Under the pieces are notes generated by a model. It was not told where the DNA came from and made no database searches. It was given only the letters and a program-made list of their open reading frames with translations. From Malaya genurostris (taxonomy: Eukaryota; Arthropoda; Insecta; Diptera; Culicidae), in NCBI RefSeq assembly GCF_030247185.1, contig NC_080571.1, positions 45,859,002 to 45,923,001 on the forward strand: a stretch of DNA of 64,000 nucleotides, in the 5' to 3' direction. Both the position numbers and the translations under genes were made by a program. This document shows, piece by piece, positions 55,628-64,000 of this stretch (the stretch's first letter is position 1; every line of letters begins with the position of its first letter).

Positions 55628-55661
55628 AATTAAAATCTCGTTTACCGGGAGTCAGAATACA

Positions 55662-58600
55662 ATGCCCAAGAAACTCGCGAGAAGCGATAGTGAAGATGAT
55701 AGCCGTGGCAAAAACGATGTTGTTGACACACCTGAGAGTAGCTGTCAAGAGTGCAACAAACCCGACAACGACGAAATGGTGCAATGCGATTTATGTCAAA
55801 AATGGTCACACTTTGCGTGTGCCGCTGTTACTGGTGCTGTCGAAGATATAGACTGGTGTTGTAAACGGTGCACTAAAATGATGTTGGATAAGGTGAAACA
55901 AAATGACAAGAAGAAACTTTCGTCTCCCGAAGAATCCAAACATTCAACTCCGTCACGCCGCTCAAATGCGTCAAAGATTGAAATGGAGTTGCAACTGCTG
56001 GAGGAGGAAGAACGTATACGACAAGAGGAAGAGCAAGCGGCAGCTAAAGCGCGAGCAAAGCGACGAGAATTCCTCGAGAAGAAAAACAAGCTGCTCAGCA
56101 AGCTGAACAAGTCCAAAGCATCAGAAGGTACAGCAGCATCAGAAGTTGAGTTCACAGATAAAAGATTCGAAAAATGGCTAGACGATATACCATCACCTGA
56201 TGGATCGCTCAAAACCCCGATACCGAAAGCATCAGTCTTATATGAGTCAAATCTCATGCGGTGTTCAGCAAGCTGCTCTGCAGAAATAAATATTTTAACA
56301 AGTGGCCAAGTGGCAGCGAGACAGGCTGTTTCTAAAGAGTTGCCTGTGTTTAGCGGCTGCCCTGAAGAGTGGCCAATGTTTTATGCTACATTCAGAAGCA
56401 CCACTGAGATGTGTGGATATTCTCCAGCGGAGAGCATGGTACGACTACAACGATGTTTGCGCGGTCGCGCTTTGGAATCGGTCAGAAGCCGACTTTTACA
56501 TCCAGAAAACGTGAGCGGCGTTATAGACACATTGAAAATGCTGTTCGGAAGACCTGAACTCATCGTTCAGTCTCTGATAGAAAAGGTACAATCTCTACCG
56601 ACACCGAGATCAGACAAACTCAATACTCTAATCGATTTCGGGATTGCAGTGTCCAATTTAACAGCCACCTTAGAAACATGTGAACTGAATGAATATCTCT
56701 GCAATATTTCATTCCTGCACGAGTTAGTTGAAAAACTTCCCCCAATGGTTAAACTTAACTGGGCTACACACAAACGAAGCTTGAACAATGTCAATTTGAG
56801 TGCATTTAGCTCTTGGCTTTACACTCTAGTCGAAGCAGCCTGTTCGGTAACGTCTCCCATCACCGGTATAAATTATGATGTTACTCTTCAACGTAAGAAT
56901 CGAAAAAACGATGGATTTATTAACACACACTCTGAAGATACTGATCAAGCTGATGAATGCGAAACTTTGCCTGCTACTGGTTTCAAAGCATGTCTCGTCT
57001 GTAACGGAAAATGCCCTTCAGCAGATTTCTGTCCAAAGTTTACCAGTCTAAATATCGATGCGAAATGGGCAATAATACGTGAGCGCGGTTTGTGTCGAAG
57101 GTGCTTGCGTAATCATAAGGGACTATGTCGCTCTAGGAAAGAGTGCGGGGTGAATGGCTGCAGTTACAAGCATCATAGCATGCTGCATAATACTGAAAAA
57201 AATAAAAATGGCGGTAGTAACCCTGACCGTGCCGAACCGTGCAACCCTCATAGCGGGTCCATCGACTCGATCTTGTTTCGAATAGTGCCTGTCGTCCTTC
57301 ATAGCTCAAGCACTACGGTAAAAACCTATGCCTTATTCGACGATGGATCGTCACTCACGTTATTAGACGAGGAATTAGCTGATACGTTGCAACTAACCGG
57401 GGAACCACACCCATTATGGTTGAAATGGACAGGAGACACATGTAGGCATGAAGATAACTCAGCCCGAGTATCCTTTGAAATTTCTGGTATCGGGACCGCA
57501 GCGAAACGTTACCGTTTATCTAACGTTCACACAGTAAAAACATTAAACTTACCTAGTCAAACGTTGAACATGGAGAATTTGGTATCAAAATACAAACATT
57601 TACAAGGTATTCCTGCCGATTCCTTTCACAACGCTCGTCCCCGACTGTTGATCGGGATGAACAACTGTCGCCTAGGGCATCCTTTGATTAGCAAGGAAGG
57701 CGTTAAGGGTCCAGTTGCATCGAAAACACGTCTTGGCTGGGTTGTCTTTGGAAATTGTTCCGATAGCGCCTTTGCTGAGGATAGCGAGTCACTCCATCAC
57801 AGTATGCATATTTCGCGTTGTGAACAACCGGATGCTACGGAGCTCAATCGTTTGGTGAAAGAGTATTTTTCTCTTGAAGGTATAGGGATTACTCTACCGA
57901 AAACTCCGCTGCTATCGTCAGTTGACCAGCGGGCAATGACCTTGTTACGGGAAAATACTCACCGTAAAGGCGATCGGTATGAAACTGGTCTTCTTTGGCG
58001 GTATGACGACATTCGTCTTCCAAATAGCAAACCAGCTGCTATACGACGTTTAATGTGCTTAGAAAAAAGAATGCGTCAAAACTCTGTACTAGCTGAAGCA
58101 ATGCAAAATAAAATTCGAGACTATACGAAAAAAGGTTACATACGCAAATTATTTCTAGAAGAATGCTCATTAAAACACCCACGCACATGGTACTTACCAA
58201 TCTTCCCCGTTTTTAATCCCAATAAACCGGGAAAACTACGAATAGTTTGGGACGCGGCCGCATCCGTCCAGGGTGTGTCTCTCAACTCGGTGCTAATGAC
58301 GGGACCCGATCAGCTAGCCTCTTTAACATCTGTTCTCTTTCGATTTCGGGAACATCGAGTGGCAATCGGTGGCGACTTGCGTGAAATGTTCCATCAAGTT
58401 TTAATTAAGGAAGAGGATCAATGCAGTCAACGTTTCCTGTGGCGTGATGGGACAAACAGTGAACCGGACGTTTATGTCATGAGGGTTATGACTTTCGGTG
58501 CCAGTTGCTCACCAAGCTGTGCGCAATATGTAAAAAATCACAACGCACTTCAATTCGCAGGACGTTTTCCTGATGCCGCAGCTGCCATTATAAAAGGCCA

Positions 58601-59657
58601 CTATGTTGACGATCTTCTCGTAAGCATCGAGACGCAGGAAGATGCAATTCGTTTGGCGAAAGAAGTTCAGATCATACACGGCCATGCTGGATTTGACATG
58701 CACCAGTGGATTTCTAATTCGAATGAAGTCGTCACTGCGTTACAAAATGTGTCACCTACAGAGAAAGACCTGAACATTGGTTTAGAAAATACGACTGAAA
58801 AGGTACTGGGCATGTGGTGGAACACATCCACAGATACCATAACGTACAAAATGTCAGCCCGCTTCGATCAAGATATATTAAGTGGCATGCGACCACCTAC
58901 AAAACGCGAGTTGTTGAGAATTCTCATGATGATTTTTGACCCTCTCGGACTGATTGGACATTTTCTTATGTTTTTGAAAGTCCTCCTTCAGGAGGTTTGG
59001 AGAACAAACATCGATTGGGATGAACCGATTTTAGAAGCACAGCAAGAAAAATGGCTGCGTTGGTTACGTGTTTTACCGAACTTAGAGAAGGTGCAGATAC
59101 CCCGATGCTACCGATTGCACATTTCATTAAGCCCTACTTGTAACATACAAATTCACACTTTCGTAGATGCTAGTGAGTCCGGATATGCAGCTGCAGTATA
59201 CCTTAGGTTTGAAGAACAAGGAAAAATTGAATGCTCACTCGTCGGCTCTAAAACTAGGGTAGCTCCGATTAGATTTGTTTCCATTCCTCGGCTAGAATTA
59301 CAGGCAGCACTCATCGGTGTACGATTCGCCAGAGCAATTGAATCATCTCTTACTCTTCGAATTAGCAAACGTACTTACTGGACAGACTCTAAAAACGTAT
59401 TGGGATGGCTGAGTTCCGACCATCGACGTTACTCTCAGTATGTTGCCTATCGGGCGAAATTTTGGAGTTGTCGGAGCTTAATGAATGGCTGTGGATCTCT
59501 ACAAAGGACAACGTTGCGGATGATGGTACCAAATGGCATGGTGTACCTGATCTGTCCCCTTCCAGTCGCTGGTTTTCTGGTTCAAATGTTATTTGGTCAC
59601 GAGAAAACTCATGGCAGTCAAATAAACTTGTTCCATACGACACACAGGAAGAATTAA
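55662..59657 (+). CDS. gag-pol: BEL Gag-Pol: PHD finger, Gag, protease, RT, RNase H (frameshifted before integrase)
   Basis: Start chosen at ATG 55662 (MPKKLARSDSE), the first ATG after the 5' LTR; an in-frame Met at 55581 lies inside the LTR. Numbered from there: PHD-type zinc finger (28-71, CQECNKPDNDEMVQCDLC ... WCCKRC); charged coiled coil (about 105-150); Gag domain of the DUF1759 kind (about 225-370); Cys/His cluster (about 443-510); aspartic protease with FDDGSS (559-564); RT from about 855 with YVDD (981-984); RNase H-like region from about 1165 (FVDASESGYAAAVYLRF). After about codon 1265 (near 59455) the frame leaves the family sequence, and the last 65 or so codons to 59657 are out-of-frame read-through. 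The homologous frame continues one register back. Cytoplasmic particle assembly and reverse transcription are the expected roles. Confidence 0.93.
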   Translation: MPKKLARSDSEDDSRGKNDVVDTPESSCQECNKPDNDEMVQCDLCQKWSHFACAAVTGAVEDIDWCCKRCTKMMLDKVKQNDKKKLSSPEESKHSTPSRRSNASKIEMELQLLEEEERIRQEEEQAAAKARAKRREFLEKKNKLLSKLNKSKASEGTAASEVEFTDKRFEKWLDDIPSPDGSLKTPIPKASVLYESNLMRCSASCSAEINILTSGQVAARQAVSKELPVFSGCPEEWPMFYATFRSTTEMCGYSPAESMVRLQRCLRGRALESVRSRLLHPENVSGVIDTLKMLFGRPELIVQSLIEKVQSLPTPRSDKLNTLIDFGIAVSNLTATLETCELNEYLCNISFLHELVEKLPPMVKLNWATHKRSLNNVNLSAFSSWLYTLVEAACSVTSPITGINYDVTLQRKNRKNDGFINTHSEDTDQADECETLPATGFKACLVCNGKCPSADFCPKFTSLNIDAKWAIIRERGLCRRCLRNHKGLCRSRKECGVNGCSYKHHSMLHNTEKNKNGGSNPDRAEPCNPHSGSIDSILFRIVPVVLHSSSTTVKTYALFDDGSSLTLLDEELADTLQLTGEPHPLWLKWTGDTCRHEDNSARVSFEISGIGTAAKRYRLSNVHTVKTLNLPSQTLNMENLVSKYKHLQGIPADSFHNARPRLLIGMNNCRLGHPLISKEGVKGPVASKTRLGWVVFGNCSDSAFAEDSESLHHSMHISRCEQPDATELNRLVKEYFSLEGIGITLPKTPLLSSVDQRAMTLLRENTHRKGDRYETGLLWRYDDIRLPNSKPAAIRRLMCLEKRMRQNSVLAEAMQNKIRDYTKKGYIRKLFLEECSLKHPRTWYLPIFPVFNPNKPGKLRIVWDAAASVQGVSLNSVLMTGPDQLASLTSVLFRFREHRVAIGGDLREMFHQVLIKEEDQCSQRFLWRDGTNSEPDVYVMRVMTFGASCSPSCAQYVKNHNALQFAGRFPDAAAAIIKGHYVDDLLVSIETQEDAIRLAKEVQIIHGHAGFDMHQWISNSNEVVTALQNVSPTEKDLNIGLENTTEKVLGMWWNTSTDTITYKMSARFDQDILSGMRPPTKRELLRILMMIFDPLGLIGHFLMFLKVLLQEVWRTNIDWDEPILEAQQEKWLRWLRVLPNLEKVQIPRCYRLHISLSPTCNIQIHTFVDASESGYAAAVYLRFEEQGKIECSLVGSKTRVAPIRFVSIPRLELQAALIGVRFARAIESSLTLRISKRTYWTDSKNVLGWLSSDHRRYSQYVAYRAKFWSCRSLMNGCGSLQRTTLRMMVPNGMVYLICPLPVAGFLVQMLFGHEKTHGSQINLFHTTHRKN

Positions 59658-61273
59658 GAGCGTCGTTTCTTTTATCTCATCGAGTTGCAATAACTGAAAT
59701 CGTGGACCCGAATAAGTATTCTAGCTGGAAGAGGCTATTGAGAGTTGTAGGGTGGATCTTCCAATATATCAATATTCTGGCCTCAAAAATAAAACATTTG
59801 CCCTTTGCTGTAGGACCAGTAAATCAAGATATCCTAAACAAGGCGCAGAATTATCTGATTTGTATAGCTCAACGTCAAGTATTCCCAGCTGAGTTTTCAC
59901 TGATGGCAGCGGCGGAACCTTTATCACTGGTAACTATGCCAAAGAGTAGTTCACTGTTCAAGCTGTCCCCAATTCTAGACGTGCACGGGCTAATGCGAGT
60001 TCGTGGTAGAATAGGAAACTGTAAATTTGTCTCTGCACATGCAAAGAACCCTATTTTGCTACCAAGGGCTCATCGACTGACCGTATTAATTCTACGCGAT
60101 TTTCATGAGCGCTTCCATCATCAAAACCACGAGACTACAATTAATGAAGTTCAACAGTATTTTTATATACCAAAAATTAGAATCGAATATGGAAAAGTCA
60201 AACGCAATTGCATCGTATGTAAAATTCGAAATGCTCAACCTAAACCACCGCTTATGGCAGATCTCCCTTCAGCTAGACTGGCGGCATTCTCCCGTCCATT
60301 CTCCTACGTAGGGGTGGACTATTTCGGCCCGTTCACGGTGTCCATAGGACGCAGGAGTGAAAAACGTTGGGGGGTATTGATAACCTGCCTAACACTGCGC
60401 GCAATTCATTTAGAGACTGCTCACACATTAACAACTGACTCGTGTATACTTGCACTACGTAACTTCATGGCAAGACGTGGCGTACCGTTGGAGATATACA
60501 GTGACCAAGGAACCAATTTTAAGGGAGCGGACAAGGAATTAAGAATTGCCTTTCAGAACGTGGATCAGAAGCGTATTATGAAAGAGTTCATTACCACCAA
60601 TAGTCGTTGGTCGTTCCTTCCTCCTGCTTCCCCTCATATGGGTGGATGCTGGGAGCGACTAGTGCAATCAGTAAAAAAAAATCTTAAACAAGTTTTGGGA
60701 TCGAAAAGGCTTACCGACGAAGTACTGCGAAATGCCTTAATCGAAATTGAGAATATCATTAATAGTCGTCCTTTGACACATGTACCAGCACTGGAAGACG
60801 GCGTAGTACTGACACCAAACCACTTGCTTTTGGGTTCATCTAATGGATGCAAACCACTAACAATGTTTGATGATACCCCATCTGTTTTAATTCGCAATTG
60901 GAAAATGTCTCAGATCTGCGCCAACGAATTCTGGAAACATTGGGTGCGGTCGTACCTTCCAGAAATTACCCGGAGGTCAAAATGGTTTACGAAAGTTAAA
61001 CCCATTGCGGTTGGAGATGTCGCGATAGTTGTGGACCCAGATTTACCAAGAAATTGTTGGCCAATGGGAAGAGTGATCGATACTAAACTTGCAACGGACG
61101 GGCAAGTGAGATCAGCGACGGTGCATACCTTAAAAGGAATATACGAGCGGCCTGCGGTTAAGTTAGCAGTTCTTGATATCGGGACAAATGATAGCAATCC
61201 GTGCACTGATTCACGTCATACTAAGGGGGAGTATTGTAATCCTTCGGAAGACCCCTCGACAACGCTAACATAA
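59453..61273 (+). CDS. pol: BEL Pol, 3' part: connection region, integrase and C-terminal domain
   Basis: Continues pol in the frame open from 59405. Family-like sequence begins near 59453 (GEILELSELNEWLWIS). The integrase has an HHCC zinc site (RDFHERFHH ... CIVCK, 60096-60225) and a catalytic triad: Asp in VDYFGPF (codon 60317), Asp in YSDQGTNF (60503), Glu in GCWERLVQ (60653), with 49 residues between the last two. A DUF5641-like C-terminus follows. The stop at 61271-61273 lies inside the 3' LTR, so the last 14 codons are LTR-encoded. Relative to the upstream part, the shift equals loss of one base (or gain of two). All integrase motifs are intact; only expression as one polyprotein is blocked, unless ribosomes shift. 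Confidence 0.93.
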   Translation, partial: GEILELSELNEWLWISTKDNVADDGTKWHGVPDLSPSSRWFSGSNVIWSRENSWQSNKLVPYDTQEELRASFLLSHRVAITEIVDPNKYSSWKRLLRVVGWIFQYINILASKIKHLPFAVGPVNQDILNKAQNYLICIAQRQVFPAEFSLMAAAEPLSLVTMPKSSSLFKLSPILDVHGLMRVRGRIGNCKFVSAHAKNPILLPRAHRLTVLILRDFHERFHHQNHETTINEVQQYFYIPKIRIEYGKVKRNCIVCKIRNAQPKPPLMADLPSARLAAFSRPFSYVGVDYFGPFTVSIGRRSEKRWGVLITCLTLRAIHLETAHTLTTDSCILALRNFMARRGVPLEIYSDQGTNFKGADKELRIAFQNVDQKRIMKEFITTNSRWSFLPPASPHMGGCWERLVQSVKKNLKQVLGSKRLTDEVLRNALIEIENIINSRPLTHVPALEDGVVLTPNHLLLGSSNGCKPLTMFDDTPSVLIRNWKMSQICANEFWKHWVRSYLPEITRRSKWFTKVKPIAVGDVAIVVDPDLPRNCWPMGRVIDTKLATDGQVRSATVHTLKGIYERPAVKLAVLDIGTNDSNPCTDSRHTKGEYCNPSEDPSTTLT

Positions 61274-61735
61274 CAAATGTTGTAAATTAATCTTGGTAGT
61301 AAAAGTGTCAAATGTCGGTTGCATAGTTTAGAACAGAAATTTGTTTCCGTATCCAGTGCCGATCAAACGGATAGATAGTATAAGCCTTCAGGCTGTATGG
61401 CTGAGACCAGTTAAGCTTGGCAGATAGCAAATAGTAATTAATCACGCTGATGGTTAAGTTTAGTTTATACGAATTGAATTGGTAAGTGAAGAACATGAAT
61501 GAAGATTAAAATGAGTTATGTATTATGATTGAATTAATTAATAGGGCTCAGCTCAAGAATATATTTCCCGGTAAAGAGACTCGTGTGAATTGATTAGAAA
61601 TACTAAACGTAAGTTGGTTTCAGTTCCTTATGGTATAACTAATTACATCTGAAATCCTTTTAGGAGATTTTAACACATTCTAATAAATTTGTTGCGATCA
61701 CGGAAAATCTATTCATTTCTTGTGGTAAAACCACA
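61232..61735 (+). repeat. 3' LTR of the BEL element
   Basis: 504 bp, same ends and, by eye, the same sequence as 55124-55627. Preceded directly by the purine tract GGGGGAG. Contains the end of the pol frame. Confidence 0.94.
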
Positions 61736-64000
61736 ACATGCGTTACTTTTCTTTAAATTGTAGACGTTACGAAGCGTAACATGCGTTACTTTTTTGTAAA
61801 TCATAAATGTTATGAAGCATTACATGCGTGACTTTTTCGTAAGTTGTAGGCATTACTAATCGTTACATACGTTACTTTTCTGTGAGTTTTAAGCGTTACG
61901 AAGCGTTAATTTTTTAAGTTATGGGCATTACGAAGCGTTACATGCGTTACTTTTTTGTAAGTTATAGGCGTTACGAAGTATAACATGGGTTACTTTTTTG
62001 TAAGTTATAGGCGTTACATGCGTTACTTTTCTTTAAATTGTAGACGTTACGAAGCGTAACATGCGTTACTTTTTTGTAAATCATAAATGTTATGAAGCAT
62101 TACATGCGTGACTTTTTCGTAAGTTGTAGGCATTACTAATCGTTACATACGTTACTTTTCTGTGAGTTTTAAGCGTTACGAAGCGTTAATTTTTTAAGTT
62201 ATGGGCGTTACGAAGGGTTACATGCGTTACTTTTTTTGTGAATCATAGGCGTTACGATGTGTTACATGCGTTACTTTTTTGTAAGTTATAGGTGTTAGGA
62301 TGCATTACATGCGTAACTTTTTCGTGAGTTATAGGCATTACTAAACGTTACATACGTTACTTTCTGTAAACTTTAAGCGTTACAAAACGTTACTTTTTTA
62401 ATTTATGGGCGTTACGAAGCTTAACATGCGTTAATTTTTAAGAATCATAAGTGTTACGAAGCGTTACATGCGTTAATTTTATGTGAGTTAAAGGCCTTAC
62501 GAAGCATTACATGCGTTACTTTTTTGTACGTTATAAGCAATACTAATCGTTACATACATTACTTTACTTTAAAATTTGAGCTTTACGAAGCGTTACTTTT
62601 TTAAGTTATGGGCATTACGAAACGGTACATGCGTTACTTTTTTGTAAGTTATAGGCGTTACGAAGCATAACATGGGTTACTTTTTTGTAAGTTATAGGCG
62701 TTACATGCGTTACTGCATTACATGCGTTACTTTTCTATAAATTGTAGACGTTACGAAGCGTAGCATGCGTTACTTTTTTGTAAATCATAAATGTTATGAA
62801 GCATTACATGCGTGATTTTTTCGTGGCATTACTAATCGTTACATACGTTACTTTTCTGTGAGTTTTAAGCGTTACGAAGCGTTAATTTTTTAAGTTATGG
62901 ACATTACGAAGGGTTACATGCGTTACTTTTTTGTAAGTTATAGGTGTTAGGATGCATTACATGCGTGACTTTTTCGTGAGTTATAGGCATTACTAAACGT
63001 TACATACGATACTTTCTGTAAGCTTTAAGCGTTACAAAACGTTACTTTTTTTAATTTATGGGCGTTACGAAGCTTAACATGCGTTAATTTTTAAGAATCA
63101 TAAGTGTTACGAAGCGTTACATGCGTTAATTTTATGTGAGTTAAAGGCGTTACGAAGCGTTACATGCTTTACTTTTTTGTAAGCTATAGGCGTTACGAAG
63201 CGTTACATGCATATCTTTTTTGTGAGTTATGACGTTACAAAAATATACTAAAATGTAACGCATGTAACCGTTACATTATAGTATGTTATAGACGTGACGG
63301 AGCGTGGAAGTTTTTTGTAAGCTATAGGCGTTACGAAGCGTTACATGCATATCTTTTTTGTGAGTTATGACGTTACAAAGCATTACATGTATTACATGCA
63401 TATCTTTTTTGTGAGTTATGACGTTACAAAGCATTACATGTATTACTTTTTAGTATGTTAAAGTACGTCAGGAGCGTTACTTTTTTGTAAGTTATAGGCG
63501 TTATGAAGCGTTACATGCGTTACTTTTTTGTAAGTTATAGACGTTACGAAGCGTTACATGCGATACGTTTTTGTAAGTTATTGGCATTACTAAAGTTACA
63601 TTAGTTACTTTTCTGTAAACTAAGCAATACAAAACATTACTTTTTAGGTTATGGGCGTTACGAAGCATTACTTTTTTATGAATCATAAGCGTTACATGCG
63701 TTACTTTTATGCGAATTAAAGGCGTTACGAAGCGTTACACGCGTTACTTTTCAGTATGTTATAAACGTGACGGAGCGTGTAAATTTTTTGTAAGTTATAG
63801 GCGTTACGAAGCGTTACATGCAATACTTTTTGTACGTTATAGACGTTACGAAGCATTACATGCGCTACTTTTTTGTAAGTTATAGGCATTGCTAGACGTT
63901 ACATTCGTTACTTTTCTGTAAACCTCAAGCGTTACAAAACGTTACTTATTTAAGTTACGGGCGTTACTCTTTTTATGAATCATACGCGTTATGAAGCGTT
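61736..64000. repeat. 43-bp satellite array with higher-order repeats, part right of the BEL element
   Basis: Starts with the target duplication ACATG and continues past the window edge. The 43-bp monomers vary in a recurring order: a 280-bp block repeats (61737 and 62017), and a larger block of about 704 bp starts at 62017 and again at 62721. Variants such as GTAGACGTTACGAAGCGTA, CATAAATGTTATGAAGC and GGTGTTAGGATGCATTAC recur in the same order. From about 63180 the order becomes less regular, with short ATGCATATCTTTTTTGTG units. Open frames are accidental. Confidence 0.92.

Larger units (their letters stand above)
55124..61735 (+). mobile_element. Complete BEL/Pao LTR retrotransposon, 6612 bp
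   Basis: Two 504-bp LTRs flank one gag-pol region in Gag, protease, RT, RNase H, integrase order, as in BEL/Pao. A purine tract AAGGGGGAG (61224-61231) lies directly before the 3' LTR. A target duplication ACATG brackets the element. The LTRs look identical base for base, which indicates a very recent insertion. The coding region is broken by one frameshift near 59450. Integrated into a satellite array. Confidence 0.96.

Noticed and set aside
55581..55661. Upstream in-frame Met of gag-pol inside the 5' LTR
   Set aside because: Would add 27 LTR-encoded residues; the first ATG after the LTR (55662) is the better start for an LTR element.
61736..64000. CRISPR-like array of regularly spaced repeats
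   Set aside because: Repeats are contiguous 43-bp monomers without unique spacers, and the DNA is eukaryotic; it is a satellite.

Overview
This is a gene-poor, AT-rich, repeat-dense stretch of animal nuclear DNA, most likely from a mosquito with a large genome. The basis for that call is several DD37E transposases of the ITm type described from mosquitoes, a BEL/Pao retroelement whose Gag carries a PHD finger, jockey-like non-LTR fragments, and dispersed non-coding repeats ending in a CA run followed by ACATTTGCTCAGTTCG, a motif I recall from mosquito genomes. No host protein-coding exon, rRNA or functional tRNA could be supported. The only long convincing coding sequence is the BEL gag-pol.

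Layout. 1-4.2 kb: dispersed repeats, a probable non-LTR 3' tail, and a 1.24-kb DD37E transposon nested at a TA inside another repeat. 4.2-5.1 kb: GC-richer unique DNA. 5.4-7 kb: a second copy of the split repeat and a 594-bp foldback element. 7-10.8 kb: a non-coding repeat of about 1.8-1.9 kb in two head-to-tail copies. 11-12.1 kb: a DD37E transposase interrupted by one stop. 14-15.3 kb: unique DNA. 15.4-19 kb: several short repeat families. 19.2-22.3 kb: two more DD37E relics. 22.7-23.1 kb: a MITE. 23.2-25.2 kb: unique DNA. 26-33.3 kb: palindromes, a gag-like relic, a 5'-truncated non-LTR insertion with target duplication, a mariner fossil and another DDE transposase fragment. 33.7-35.1 kb: unique DNA. 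35.5-37.7 kb: a 9-bp minisatellite containing a MITE. 37.9-40 kb: tandem repeats and a DDE transposon relic. 40.4-42.2 kb: unique DNA. 42.5-46.1 kb: repeats and a tiny poly(A) retrocopy. 46.2-48.7 kb: a catalytically deleted DD37E relic and a 1.3-kb palindrome of 262-bp units. 49-50.4 kb: a large inverted repeat. 50.5-52.4 kb: unique DNA. 52.4-52.9 kb: an RTE-like relic. 54.5-64 kb: a 43-bp satellite with higher-order structure, containing a complete 6.6-kb BEL element (55124-61735).

The six GC-richer blocks look like the original single-copy background (intron or intergenic), and transposable elements fill the space between them. The mobile elements are mostly dead: transposases carry stops, frameshifts or lost catalytic segments. 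The BEL element is the youngest thing seen. Its two 504-bp LTRs look identical and it has a clean 5-bp target duplication, but its pol frame is shifted once just before integrase.

I found no convincing new biological system. The most unusual items are the BEL insertion into a higher-order satellite with a paralogous empty site, the 1.3-kb palindrome, the 9-bp minisatellite, and the minimal retrocopies with clear target duplications. Repeat boundaries and divergences were judged by eye and are approximate unless a target duplication fixes them.
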